Shown here: positions 31,411-40,303 of the stretch, piece after piece | How positions within the stretch are numbered: the stretch's first letter is position 1 | How the letters are laid out: each line of letters starts with the position of its first letter | NCBI GenBank assembly: GCA_025353305.1 | Contig: JANXQX010000272.1 | Coordinates: 1 to 50,847 of the forward strand | Source: Holophagaceae bacterium | GTDB taxonomy: Bacteria > Acidobacteriota > Holophagae > Holophagales > Holophagaceae | Direction of reading: 5' to 3' | DNA length: 50,847 bases | Notes under the pieces: model-generated | Told to the model about the DNA's origin: nothing | Database searches by the model: none | What the model saw: only the letters and a program-made list of their open reading frames with translations | Program-made: the position numbers and the translations under genes

Positions 31411-34347
31411 ATGCATGTCGGATCGCTTGCCTGTCTGGCCTTGACCGCTTTTTCGTTGGCTGTGGGGGACAAGCCGCTGACCAAGACGGAACAGGCCGCG
31501 CGCTTTCATCCCGAAGCGGCCACGCCGTCGCCTGAGGCGCGTGAAAGCGCCTTTGCGCAACGCAACAAACTGCTCGCAGAGAGCACGCTCAAAGCCATCC
31601 CTTTCCGCAGTGTCGGGCCCATGGGGCAGGGCGGGCGTGTGGTGGGCCTGGCCGCTGACGACCGCAGGCCTTCCGCTTGGGTCGTGGCCTTCGCCACCGG
31701 CGGACTGTGGTACACGAACAATGAAGGTGCCGATTGGACCCCGCTGTTCGACCATGAAGGCGCCTTTGCGCTCGGCGCCATCGCCGTGCAGTGGGGTGAA
31801 CCGGGACAGCCGAAAACGATCTGGGCCGGGAGCGGCGAGGCCAATGCCAGCCGCAGTTCCTACGGGGGCTCAGGGCTTTTCAAGAGCACCGATGGCGGCA
31901 GGACCTGGGCTAATGTGGGTTTGAAAAACAGCCACCGCATCGCGCGCATCGCCGTGGACCCGCGCAACCCTGAAATTGTCTATGTGGCAGCCCAGGGTCC
32001 GCTCTACACCAGCGGCGGCGAGCGTGGCGTCTTCAAGACCGAAGATGGCGGCAATAGCTGGAAGCAGATCTTGGCGGCGTCTGGCAGATCCGGGGCGGTG
32101 GATCTCGTGGTCGACCCCTCCAACCCGGCCATCATCTACGCGGCGCTATGGGAGAAGGATCGCAAGCCCTATGATTTCCTGGAAAGCGGCGTGAACAGCG
32201 GCATCCATAAGAGTGTGGATGGCGGTGCCACCTGGAAGCAGCTGCAGGGCGGCCTTCCGAATGGTGATGGCACCGGGCGGATCGGCTTGGCCATTAGCCG
32301 CCAGAATTCCTCCAAGCTCTATGCCTTCGTGGACAATCAGACCGCGCGGCCGGACTTCGAGAAGGATCCCTTCGAGGATCCCGAGAAGCTCACCATCAAG
32401 CAGGTGCAGAAGCTGAGCAGAGATGAAGCGCTGAAGCTCGATGACAAGAAACTCAAGGAGTTCCTGAAGGACAACGGCTTCCACAAGGACATCACCGCCG
32501 AGAGCGTCAAGGCCGATCTCAAGGCCGGCAAGATTGAGGTGAAGGACCTGCTGGCCTACGTCTCGGATGCAGAGCGGGCCCTCTTCGACGTGCACATCGT
32601 CGGGCCGGAACTCTATGTCTCGGAAAATGGCGGCGCCGCCTGGAAGCGCACGCACGCGGGCCGGCTGGATGACGTGGTCTATAGCTATGGCTACTACTTT
32701 GGCCAGGTGCGTGTGGATCCCAAGGATGATCGCCACGTCTATCTTCTGGGCATGCCCATGATTGAAAGCCGGGATAGCGGGCAGACCTTTCATGGCGCGA
32801 ACGGCACCCCGGAATACGCCGCGCACGCGGATTTCCACGCCCTTTGGATGGATCCATCCGACCCGGAGCGCGTCGTGCTTGGCCACGATGGCGGCCTGGA
32901 TGTCAGCACCAACGGCGGCCGCAGCTGGCGCGGCATCAAGAACCTCCCCGTTGGCCAGTTCTACACCATCGCCACCGACAATGCCGAGCCCTACCGGATC
33001 TACGGCGGCCTGCAGGACAACAGCGTGCGCATGGGACCTTCGGAACCCTTGCGGCCTGGCGCGCAAAGTGACGGCTGGCGCAACATCCTGGGTGGCGACG
33101 GCGGCTTTGTGCAAGTGGACCCCCGCGACAACGCAACCATTTATGCGGAATACCAGTTCGGATCCATGTTCCGCATCAACTCCAAGGCGGGCGAATTCAA
33201 GTCCATCCAGCCGCGCCACAAGCTCAAGGAAGCACCCTACCGCTTCAACTGGATGACGCCGCTGCTGCTGAGCCCCCATAGCGCCGACATCCTCTACACA
33301 GGCACCCAGCACGTGATGCGCAGCCTGGACCACGGCACCACGTGGAAGGCGATCAGCGGCGATCTCAGCACGAATCCCAAGGCCGGCAACGTGCCCTTCG
33401 GCACTTTGACTTCACTTGCTGAAAGCCCGATGCGTTTCGGGTTGCTGTATGCGGGAACCGATGACAGTCGAGCCTGGGTGAGCCGGGATGGCGGCTATGC
33501 GTGGAGCGAGATCGCCAAGGGGCTACCCGCAAACCGCTGGATCACCCGCATGGAGCCCAGCCATTTCGATGAAGGCACCGTTTACGCGACGCTGAGCGGC
33601 TTGCGCAACGATGAGAGCGCCGCCTACATTTTTAGATCCGTGGATTTCGGTGCCACTTGGACGAACATCAAGGCCAATCTGCCCGAGGAGAACCTGAACG
33701 TGATCCGCGAGGATCCCGCCAACAAGAACCTGCTATTTGTGGGTTCTGATTTCGGGGTCTACACCAGCCTGGATGCCGGGAATCATTGGGAGGCCATGGC
33801 CCACGACATGCCCAACGTTCCCGTTCATGATCTGGCCATCCAGGCCAAGGCACACGATCTTGTGGTCGGGACCCACGGTAGAAGCGCCTGGGTCGCGCCC
33901 ATCGAGGCCCTGGAAAAGTTCACGACGGAAGTGGCCGTAGAATCCCTGCACCTTTTCGAAACCAGGAAAGTCCTGGCTCAGAAAAGCTGGAAGCGCGACC
34001 GGCCCACCTGGTGGCCCCGTGGCGAGACCAAAGGCCAGTCGTTCTGGTTCAGCGCCTCCAAACCGGGCGCCATTGAACTTCAGCTATTGAATGAAAAGAA
34101 AGATTCGGTGCGCACCTGGAAAGTCAATGCTAATGCAGGTCTCAATCGCGTGGACTGGGATCTGCTGGTGGATGGCGCCACGATCAAAGGCCTGCCCACC
34201 GGCCGCCGTCCCTTCATCCTTCCAGGCAAGTACACGCTGACCTTGAGCATGGGCACCGAAAAACGCGAGACCCCTCTCGTGGTCGAAGCCCCCAAAGAGA
34301 CTCCACCGGGGAAGGACGACGCTGAAGATGACGAGGAAGCGATTTGA
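31411..34347 (+). CDS. Exported BNR/sortilin-like beta-propeller protein
   Basis: 978 aa with a short signal peptide. It has many repeats of the type GGLFKSTDGGRTW, GVFKTEDGGNSWKQI, SVDFGATWTNI and GVYTSLDAGNHWEAM, which are the Asp-box (SxDxGxTW) blades of BNR/VPS10-sortilin propellers, probably two stacked propellers. A Lys/Asp/Glu-rich insert around residues 310-390 interrupts the first set, and the C-terminus ends in an Ig-like domain and an acidic tail (GKDDAEDDEEAI). Large proteins of this type are common in Acidobacteriota; many are annotated as glycosyl hydrolases, but no sialidase catalytic set is visible. Start ATG 31411 has GAGG 5 nt upstream. Confidence 0.82.
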   Translation: MHVGSLACLALTAFSLAVGDKPLTKTEQAARFHPEAATPSPEARESAFAQRNKLLAESTLKAIPFRSVGPMGQGGRVVGLAADDRRPSAWVVAFATGGLWYTNNEGADWTPLFDHEGAFALGAIAVQWGEPGQPKTIWAGSGEANASRSSYGGSGLFKSTDGGRTWANVGLKNSHRIARIAVDPRNPEIVYVAAQGPLYTSGGERGVFKTEDGGNSWKQILAASGRSGAVDLVVDPSNPAIIYAALWEKDRKPYDFLESGVNSGIHKSVDGGATWKQLQGGLPNGDGTGRIGLAISRQNSSKLYAFVDNQTARPDFEKDPFEDPEKLTIKQVQKLSRDEALKLDDKKLKEFLKDNGFHKDITAESVKADLKAGKIEVKDLLAYVSDAERALFDVHIVGPELYVSENGGAAWKRTHAGRLDDVVYSYGYYFGQVRVDPKDDRHVYLLGMPMIESRDSGQTFHGANGTPEYAAHADFHALWMDPSDPERVVLGHDGGLDVSTNGGRSWRGIKNLPVGQFYTIATDNAEPYRIYGGLQDNSVRMGPSEPLRPGAQSDGWRNILGGDGGFVQVDPRDNATIYAEYQFGSMFRINSKAGEFKSIQPRHKLKEAPYRFNWMTPLLLSPHSADILYTGTQHVMRSLDHGTTWKAISGDLSTNPKAGNVPFGTLTSLAESPMRFGLLYAGTDDSRAWVSRDGGYAWSEIAKGLPANRWITRMEPSHFDEGTVYATLSGLRNDESAAYIFRSVDFGATWTNIKANLPEENLNVIREDPANKNLLFVGSDFGVYTSLDAGNHWEAMAHDMPNVPVHDLAIQAKAHDLVVGTHGRSAWVAPIEALEKFTTEVAVESLHLFETRKVLAQKSWKRDRPTWWPRGETKGQSFWFSASKPGAIELQLLNEKKDSVRTWKVNANAGLNRVDWDLLVDGATIKGLPTGRRPFILPGKYTLTLSMGTEKRETPLVVEAPKETPPGKDDAEDDEEAI

Positions 34348-34348
34348 T

Positions 34349-34491
34349 TGGGCTGTGGGCTGTGGGCTGTAGGCTGTAGGAAAACCGTGCAGCGCTTGGC
34401 GCCCGGGCAAAGATTAATAGTCTTATGCCAAAGGCCCAAAGCCTAGCGTCCAAGGCCATCAGCTAACTGCCCACAGCCTACAGCCCACCGT
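34349..34491. repeat. Heptamer-repeat element 8, hairpin type, filling a convergent gene end
   Basis: The clearest copy. The left arm 34349-34383 has five consecutive 7-mers of the type TGGGCTG/TAGGCTG, starting 2 bp after a stop codon. The right arm 34457-34491 has five 7-mers of the type CCACAGC/CTACAGC, complementary to the left arm. The ~73-bp centre contains further GC-rich words. The right end is 6 bp from the stop codon of the opposite-strand rluB. Confidence 0.78.
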
Positions 34492-34497
34492 CCGTTT

Positions 34498-35208
34498 TTA
34501 CAGGCTCTTCAATGCCCTCATCTCCATGCCATTGAGAAAGCGCCAGGCGCCAGGCTTCAAGGCTGGGTCGATCAACGGTCCGTACTGGATCCGCTTGAGC
34601 TTGGACACCGGATGGCCCACGGCGGCGACCATCTTGCGGATCTGCTGATTCTTGCCCTCGGTGAGCGTCACCTTGAGCCACGGATTGTCGGCCTTTTCGG
34701 CGATCTCGATGCCGCAGGGCTTCAGCTTGCGGCCGCTGAGCCGGAAGCCTTCGCGCATCTCCTGGAGCGTTTCCGGTTTGGGATTGCGATGGACCTTCAC
34801 CAGGTAGACCTTCGGAATTTCATGGTCGGGCTTCATGAGCGTCTGCGCGAGCTCGCCATCGTTGGTGAGCAGCAGCAGCCCTTCGGAATTGAAGTCCAAG
34901 CGGCCCACCGGATAGACCCGCTGCGTGACGCCCTGGAGCAGCGCCATCACGGTGGGACGGCCCTCATCATCTTTCACCGACGTGATGTAGCCCTTCGGTT
35001 TGTTCATCAGGATGTAGATGGGCTGTTCTTTCTGGATGGGATTGAAATCCACGGTGATCTGGTCACGGCGCGGGTCGGCCTTGGAGCCAAGCTCAGTGAC
35101 GAGCTTGCCGTTCACGTGGATGTGGCCTTCCAGGATCAGCTTTTCGCTGGCGCGGCGCGAGGCGATGCCTGCGGCCGCAAGAATTTTCTGCAAGCGTTCA
35201 ATGGCCAT
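34498..35208 (-). CDS. rluB: Ribosomal large-subunit pseudouridine synthase, RluB/RsuA family
   Basis: 236 aa. N-terminal S4 RNA-binding domain (LQKILAAAGIASRR), then the RsuA-type catalytic domain with the nucleophilic Asp in GRLDFNSEGLLLLTNDG and the C-terminal GKNQQIRKMVAAVGHPV motif. It isomerises a uridine in 23S rRNA (RluB) or possibly RluE/RluF/RsuA-type targets; RluB is the best guess from length and motifs. ATG 35208 has AGGAG 6 nt upstream. It is the last gene of a minus-strand run pgsA, AI-2E transporter, rluB. Confidence 0.9.
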   Translation of the reverse strand: MAIERLQKILAAAGIASRRASEKLILEGHIHVNGKLVTELGSKADPRRDQITVDFNPIQKEQPIYILMNKPKGYITSVKDDEGRPTVMALLQGVTQRVYPVGRLDFNSEGLLLLTNDGELAQTLMKPDHEIPKVYLVKVHRNPKPETLQEMREGFRLSGRKLKPCGIEIAEKADNPWLKVTLTEGKNQQIRKMVAAVGHPVSKLKRIQYGPLIDPALKPGAWRFLNGMEMRALKSL

Positions 35209-35221
35209 TAGATTCTCCTGT

Positions 35222-35273
35222 GGCGCCTCACGGCGCGATTGATTCCGTCGGCCATGGGTCGGCCCGAGGAATC
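35222..35273 (-). terminator. Two hairpins between the AI-2E transporter gene and rluB
   Basis: GATTCC (35241-35246) and GGAATC (35268-35273) bracket a GGCC-rich inner stem. A second hairpin has arms GCGCC (35223-35227) and GGCGC (35232-35236). Together they fill the 66-bp gap. No T-tract is seen, so they may attenuate or stabilise rather than stop the transcript. Confidence 0.4.
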
Positions 35274-35274
35274 A

Positions 35275-36348
35275 TCAGTGTGACACAGTTTCCGTGAACC
35301 ACGGATGCTGCCGGTAATCCTCCAGCAGCACGCGGAACACCACCTTCACCGTCACCATCAGAGGCACGGCAAAGAGCAGGCCCAGGAGGCCGAACCAATG
35401 CCCGAAGGCGACGAGCGCGAGCAGCACTTCCAGGGGGTGCAGCCGGCTGGCACGGCCCACCCATACAGGAGTCAGATAGAGGCCTTCCACGGCCTGCACG
35501 GCGGCGAAAGTCAGGGTCACGATGCCAAGCCGCGCGCCGCTGGCGCCCTGCAGCAGCTCCAGGATCAGTGCCGGGGCGAGTCCCACAAGATAGGGCGAAT
35601 AGGGAATCACAGTGAAGAGCCCTGCCAGAATGCCCAGGATCCAACCGTAGGGAACGCCCAGGAGGGTGAGTGCCAATCCCTGCAATATCGCCATGGTGAG
35701 GGCTACGGCGAGCTGGCCCCGGATGAAGCCCCCAAGCCGTTCGTGGATCTCGGAGGCCATGCCGCGGGAGCGGTCCCTGAACCGCGGTGGCACCAGGGAT
35801 TCCACGGATGCGAGCAGCCGGGGACCATCCAGGAGCAGATGGTAAAGGATCAACGGCACGAGGATGAGGGTGACGCCCGTGAGCACGAAGTCCAGCATGC
35901 CCGAGCCGGCCTGCAGCAGGCCTTTCAACGCGGAGGCCGGGTCCAGAGTGTCCATGGCGTTGCGTACTTTTTCCATCCAGGCCGGGTGGGCCTGCATGGC
36001 GGGACCCAGCTTCTTCATCAGGAGTCCCTGCCACTGGGGAAGGGATGCAAAGAGCCTGGAAACCTGGCCTGAAAGGAATGGTAAAAGCAGAACCAGCACC
36101 GCCGTCACCGAAGCCAGCGCGGCGAACAGGACAAAGAAGACGGCGAAGCCGCGCCGCACGCGAAGCGCCAGGGTCTCCACCAGCGGACCCAGCAGGTAGG
36201 CCAGCACCATGGCGACGAAGAAAGGCATCAAGGCCTGGCGCAGCAGCCACAGGGCCACGATCAGACCGAAGAAGATGGCCGTGAAACGAAGCGGGATCCC
36301 ACCGGCCAAGGTTTCCAGGGCGCGGCGCGGGCGGGGTTCGTCGCTCAT
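35275..36348 (-). CDS. AI-2E/PerM family membrane protein
   Basis: 357 aa, about seven to eight membrane segments. A central amphipathic region (residues ~100-150) is followed by the family-typical RGQLAVALTMAILQGLALTL and PYSPYLVG motifs. Family members are described as AI-2 exporters, Na+/H+ antiporters or general permeases, so function is open. The true start is ATG 36348, which overlaps the pgsA stop as ATGA; the longer upstream frame is out of phase with pgsA. Confidence 0.85.
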   Translation of the reverse strand: MSDEPRPRRALETLAGGIPLRFTAIFFGLIVALWLLRQALMPFFVAMVLAYLLGPLVETLALRVRRGFAVFFVLFAALASVTAVLVLLLPFLSGQVSRLFASLPQWQGLLMKKLGPAMQAHPAWMEKVRNAMDTLDPASALKGLLQAGSGMLDFVLTGVTLILVPLILYHLLLDGPRLLASVESLVPPRFRDRSRGMASEIHERLGGFIRGQLAVALTMAILQGLALTLLGVPYGWILGILAGLFTVIPYSPYLVGLAPALILELLQGASGARLGIVTLTFAAVQAVEGLYLTPVWVGRASRLHPLEVLLALVAFGHWFGLLGLLFAVPLMVTVKVVFRVLLEDYRQHPWFTETVSH

Positions 36349-36908
36349 GTTCCCTTGGCCTCGACCGGACTGCGGAAGTAGTAGTGGATGCCGCTGGCCA
36401 GCACCAGGCCGGCCATGACGTAGTAGACCCACGGCAGCGCGAACCGCTGCCAAGCTTGGGGTCCCTGGGCGTTCGCCAGCAGACCCACGCCCAGGGACAC
36501 GATTTGGGAGCCGGTGGTGAACTTGCCGAGTATGGAAGGCCGCCGGTTCAGGCCGATGTGTTGCACGAGTGAGAGCAGCGCCAGAAAGGAGATCACCACA
36601 TCGCGGCTGATGGAAAGGATGGCCACCCAGGTTGGGATGGGCATCTTCAAATGATCCTTGGGCAGCGCCATGAGGATGAAGGCAGTGGTCATCAGCAGCT
36701 TGTCGGCCGCCGGATCCAGGATCTCGCCCAAGGCCGAGCCCTGATTGAACCTCCGCGCGATCCAGCCATCCAGCAGATCGGTCAAACCCGCCGCCACGAA
36801 AATCGCCAGGGCCTCCCATAGGTGGTTGTACCAGACCGCAATGGCGAAGAAAGGCACTGCCAATATCCTAAGCAGGGTCAACGCATTCGGAATGGTGAGA
36901 GGAGTCAT
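36345..36908 (-). CDS. pgsA: CDP-diacylglycerol-glycerol-3-phosphate 3-phosphatidyltransferase
   Basis: 187 aa polytopic enzyme of the CDP-alcohol phosphotransferase family that makes phosphatidylglycerol phosphate. The catalytic motif D-G-x2-A-R-x8-G-x3-D-x3-D is complete in DGWIARRF...GEILDPAADK. Start ATG 36908 gives the usual N-terminus (MTPLTIPNALTLLRIL). The stop overlaps the AI-2E transporter start by 4 bp, so translation is probably coupled. Together with plsY and gpsA at the left end it covers three steps of phospholipid synthesis in this window, though in separate operons. Confidence 0.94.
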   Translation of the reverse strand: MTPLTIPNALTLLRILAVPFFAIAVWYNHLWEALAIFVAAGLTDLLDGWIARRFNQGSALGEILDPAADKLLMTTAFILMALPKDHLKMPIPTWVAILSISRDVVISFLALLSLVQHIGLNRRPSILGKFTTGSQIVSLGVGLLANAQGPQAWQRFALPWVYYVMAGLVLASGIHYYFRSPVEAKGT

Positions 36909-37045
36909 GTGGAGTCCGGGTGCAAGTGTGGGCTTAAGTAATGCAGTGTATCCAGCCAAACGTGGAGGAGCGATGCTCAACAGAGTGAGCGGCAGCCCAC
37001 AAAAACCGGATGCACAAGTCCGTTCAGGACCGGCGCACCCGTGGA

Positions 37046-38902
37046 TCAGAACAGCGCGGTCACATGGACCACGTCTTCGACCCGTTCGGTGTGCACGTTA
37101 CTGGAACCTGCCCGGGCCAGTGCGATCATGTGGGTGTTGCCCGGGAGAATTTCGGCGACGAAGCCCCGGATCCCACGGGCCTTGGCGTGCTCGACCATGC
37201 GTCGCTGCAGGGCCGATCCAAGGCCTGTGCCCTGCCAGGCGGGGTCAACCATGAAGGCCGTTTCCGCCAGGTTGGTGCTGGGGTTCACGAAGTAGCAGGC
37301 CTGGGCGACCACGGTTTCCTGTTCCCGGGGGCCGCCCACGGCCACGAAGGCGACCTCGGTCTCGTAATCGAGGTTGCAGAGCCGCTGGATTTCCTTGTTG
37401 GAGAGGTGCTTGAGCCGCTGGAAGAAGCGGGTGTATTTATCGTCGTCGGACATCTTGTGGAACAGACTGCGGATGCCGTCGGCGTCGGCGGCGTGGGCCG
37501 GTCGCAGCTTAAGTTCCAGGCCGTTCTTCAGCTTAACCTGGCGTTCCTCTTCCACCGGATAGGCCTGGAGATTCTTGAGGGATTGGTCTTCTGAAATGTA
37601 GCCAAGGCGTTTGGCTTGCTCAAGGAGATAGCCCCGGGACTGCGGGTGCGCCACCGCGATCAATGACAGGGCCCGCTCACGAAGGGATTTTCCGAACAGG
37701 TAGGCGATCCCGTATTCCGTCACTACATAGTGCACGTCGCCGCGCGTCACGGTGACACCCTCTCCCATGCGCAACTGCGGGCGGATCCGGGAGCCGATGC
37801 CACCTTCCGTGGTGCTCGTCATGCAGATGATCGCCTTCCCGCCGATGGACCGCGTGGCACCGCTGATGAATTCGCCCCGGGCACCCAGACCGCTGTAGAA
37901 CTCTCCATCGAACTGGTCCGCGCAGACCTGGCCAGTGAGGTCCACGGCAAACGCCTGGGTGATGGAAACCATCTTGTGCTGCGCGGCGATGACCTGCGGA
38001 TCCGCGACCCGCTCGATGGGCTGGAAGACGAACAGGGGATTCCTGTCGATCATGTCGTAGAGGCGTTTGGTGCCCATGGCGAAGCTGGTGACGATCCTGC
38101 CCCGGTGGCCAGTCTTCTGCTTCCCGTTGATGATCCCTTTTTCCAGAAGGGGAATGATGGCGTCGCTGATGACCTCGGAATGGATGCCGAGATCGCGCCG
38201 GTCCTCCAGATACCGGAGGGCCTCGTTGGGGATCTGGCCAAGGCCGATCTGGAGGGTCGAGCCGTCATCGATGATGCCCGCGATGTATTCGGCGATGCGC
38301 TCCACCACTTCGCTTTCGGCCGGTGTGTAGACGTACTCGATGACGGGGGTCTCCACGGGCACCAGGAGATCCACCGAGGAAAGGTGGATGGCCGAATCGC
38401 CCATGCTCCATGGCATTGCTGGGTTCACCTCGGCGATGACCAGTTTGGCCGCGGACACGGCGGCGGCCACCATGTCCACGGACACACCGAGACTGACGTA
38501 GCCGAATTCGTCAGGCAGGGAGACCTGGATCAGCGCGACGTCGATGGGGATCCGGCCGATCTCCATGAGTCCCGGCACCCGGACGGCCGAGATGGGGATG
38601 TACTCGGCGATGCCGAGGCGGACGGCAGCCCGCACATCCGACCCGACGAAGAAACAGCGGTGGCGGTACCGGGTGAGGGGCGTTCCCTCGGCATCATGGG
38701 CTACGGCTCCGGTCGTGATGAAATGGATCAGATCCACGTCGGCGGGAGGCGGATTGAGGGCCTCCATGGCCTGAACCAGGGCTCGCGGCGTCGCGCAGGC
38801 GGTTCCTATGAAAACCTGCGATCCGGGCTTTATCCTGAGGACGGCTTCGGGGGCGGAACAGATTTTCCCGGAGTAGCGTTCGAGCGACGGATGCAGCGCC
38901 AT
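37046..38902 (-). CDS. Acetyl-CoA hydrolase/CoA-transferase fused to a GNAT acetyltransferase
   Basis: About 618 aa. Residues ~1-430 are a class I CoA-transferase/acetyl-CoA hydrolase of the 4-hydroxybutyrate CoA-transferase type (LQIGLGQIPNEAL, LGIHSEVISDAI with the probable catalytic Glu, GARGEFISGATRS, RGDVHYVVTEYGIAYLFG). Residues ~455-618 are a GNAT domain with the acetyl-CoA loop WQGTGLGSAL. Similar fusions are known in other bacteria, but their substrate is poorly defined. I prefer ATG 38902 (GAGG 5 nt upstream) over ATG 38959, which has no ribosome-binding site. The HDAC-family gene lies directly upstream on the same strand. Confidence 0.87.
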   Translation of the reverse strand: MALHPSLERYSGKICSAPEAVLRIKPGSQVFIGTACATPRALVQAMEALNPPPADVDLIHFITTGAVAHDAEGTPLTRYRHRCFFVGSDVRAAVRLGIAEYIPISAVRVPGLMEIGRIPIDVALIQVSLPDEFGYVSLGVSVDMVAAAVSAAKLVIAEVNPAMPWSMGDSAIHLSSVDLLVPVETPVIEYVYTPAESEVVERIAEYIAGIIDDGSTLQIGLGQIPNEALRYLEDRRDLGIHSEVISDAIIPLLEKGIINGKQKTGHRGRIVTSFAMGTKRLYDMIDRNPLFVFQPIERVADPQVIAAQHKMVSITQAFAVDLTGQVCADQFDGEFYSGLGARGEFISGATRSIGGKAIICMTSTTEGGIGSRIRPQLRMGEGVTVTRGDVHYVVTEYGIAYLFGKSLRERALSLIAVAHPQSRGYLLEQAKRLGYISEDQSLKNLQAYPVEEERQVKLKNGLELKLRPAHAADADGIRSLFHKMSDDDKYTRFFQRLKHLSNKEIQRLCNLDYETEVAFVAVGGPREQETVVAQACYFVNPSTNLAETAFMVDPAWQGTGLGSALQRRMVEHAKARGIRGFVAEILPGNTHMIALARAGSSNVHTERVEDVVHVTALF

Positions 38903-39033
38903 GGCGCCCTCGCAGTCTTGAAGGTGGTGGACCCAGGCCCGAAAAGGGATTTGAGCCATCGAATAATTGAACCGAGAATCAAGGAAGTATCGCAGCGGAT
39001 TTCAGTCCGGCAAGTCTTATTCCCGCTTCTGAT

Positions 39034-39960
39034 TCAGGCCTTCATCAATTCCCGGATATGGGCGGCAGCGGAGGCCGCCAGGGCTTCCAGGTTGTACCCG
39101 CCCTCTAGGACCGAGACCAGGCGGCCGCCACAGTAATCCTCTGCGAAATCCCGGAAGCGGGCCGTGGCCCAGGCGAAATCCTCTTCGCCGAGGTCCAGTT
39201 CGCCGAGAGGGTCGGCCCGGTGGGCGTCGAAGCCTGCGGAGACCATCAACAGGTCCGGTCCGAAGTACGCGAGGGCTGGAAGGATCCGTTCCGAAATCGC
39301 ATACCGGAATCCCTCGCTGCCGGTCCCTGGAGCAAGGGGGACATTGACCACGTTTCCAAGACCGGTCTCACTGCCCGAGCCCGTTCCCGGATACAGCGGC
39401 CACTGATGTGTGGAAGCGTAGAAGAGCGATGCATCGGCTTCCGCCACCGCCTGGCTCCCATTCCCGTGGTGCAGGTCGAAATCCAGGATGGCTACCCGCT
39501 CGATCCCAGGCAGCGACTGGGCGTGACGGGCGCCAATGGCAACGTTGTTGAAGATGCAGAAACCCATCGCCTGTTCGGGCTCGGCATGGTGGCCAGGCGG
39601 CCGGACAGCGCAGAAGGCGTTTCTGGCCTTGCCGAGGACCACTGCCTCCACCGCGGCGCAGACGGCCCCTGCCGCCCTCAAGGCGGCCTCCCTGGAGCCG
39701 GGGGACACGGTCGTGTCGCCGTCCAGATCGGCGAACCCATGGGTCGGAATGGCAGCCAGGATCCTCTCCAGAAAATCCCTCGGATGCACCCGGGCAAGGG
39801 CGTCCAGGCTGGCCATCGGCGCTTCGGCCCGCAGGAGTCCATCGAATTCCGCTTCATCCAGGGCCCGGAGAATGGCCCGCAGCCGTTCCGGGCGCTCCGG
39901 GTGGCCCGGCCCGGTTTCGTGCTCCAGGCAGGCGGGGTGGGTGAACAACAGGGTGCTCAT
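39034..39960 (-). CDS. Histone-deacetylase-superfamily amidohydrolase (AcuC/acetylpolyamine-deacetylase type)
   Basis: 308 aa, the whole arginase-like deacetylase fold. The catalytic His pair is in RPPGHHAEPE, zinc ligands in DFDLHHGNGSQ and SAGFDAH, and the transition-state Tyr in LEGGYNL. Bacterial members deacetylate acetyl-CoA synthetase (AcuC), acetylpolyamines or other acetyl-amides. ATG 39960 is behind GGAGG. It is cotranscribed with the downstream CoA-transferase/GNAT gene (gap of 74-131 bp depending on the start), which suggests a lysine acetylation/deacetylation pair linked to acetyl-CoA. Confidence 0.9.
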   Translation of the reverse strand: MSTLLFTHPACLEHETGPGHPERPERLRAILRALDEAEFDGLLRAEAPMASLDALARVHPRDFLERILAAIPTHGFADLDGDTTVSPGSREAALRAAGAVCAAVEAVVLGKARNAFCAVRPPGHHAEPEQAMGFCIFNNVAIGARHAQSLPGIERVAILDFDLHHGNGSQAVAEADASLFYASTHQWPLYPGTGSGSETGLGNVVNVPLAPGTGSEGFRYAISERILPALAYFGPDLLMVSAGFDAHRADPLGELDLGEEDFAWATARFRDFAEDYCGGRLVSVLEGGYNLEALAASAAAHIRELMKA

Positions 39961-40303
39961 TGAGCGCCTCCACGATTGCTTCCCGGCATCCTCACATCAG
40001 TGATTCTGGCTGCAGCGTTTGGAATCGGGATGCGCGGGCAGAGGAATTGGTCGGGAGAGAGGGTGCATGAGGGGCTCCAATTCTGGGTTGACCTAGCATA
40101 ATCGCGACTGCCTCTCTGGGGCCAAATGGGTCTCCAATGAAATACCATGGGGATGGAATGCGGGCCTGCTATACAAGGTCACAACCTGTCCCTCAACTTC
40201 CTTCACGCGATCGCCCCGAAATGCTCCACTGGCCATACCTCTGACACATGAGCGCAGATCCACAGCACAAATTCTCATACCTGGAATCCCAAGGAGTTCA
40301 AAC
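39961..40303. other. 343-bp divergent spacer between the deacetylase and amtB
   Basis: No supported gene. It should contain the promoters of both flanking operons. I looked for a sigma-54 promoter (GG-N10-GC) before amtB, expected if nitrogen-regulated, and did not find one. A TTGACC word at about 40087 lacks a good -10 at the right distance. The amtB ribosome-binding site AAGGAG is at about 40291-40296. Confidence 0.5.

Noticed and set aside
35275..36819. Long version of the AI-2E transporter frame extending to 36819
   Set aside because: The extra N-terminal part overlaps pgsA out of phase and has no membrane or domain character; ATG 36348 with the ATGA overlap is the natural start.
37730..39136. 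468-aa plus-strand ORF opposite the CoA-transferase gene
   Set aside because: Shadow of a strongly supported gene; composition rich in His, Asp, Gly and Arg with no fold signal.
39961..40303. Sigma-54 promoter for amtB-glnK
   Set aside because: No GG-N10-GC pair with flanking consensus was found in the spacer.
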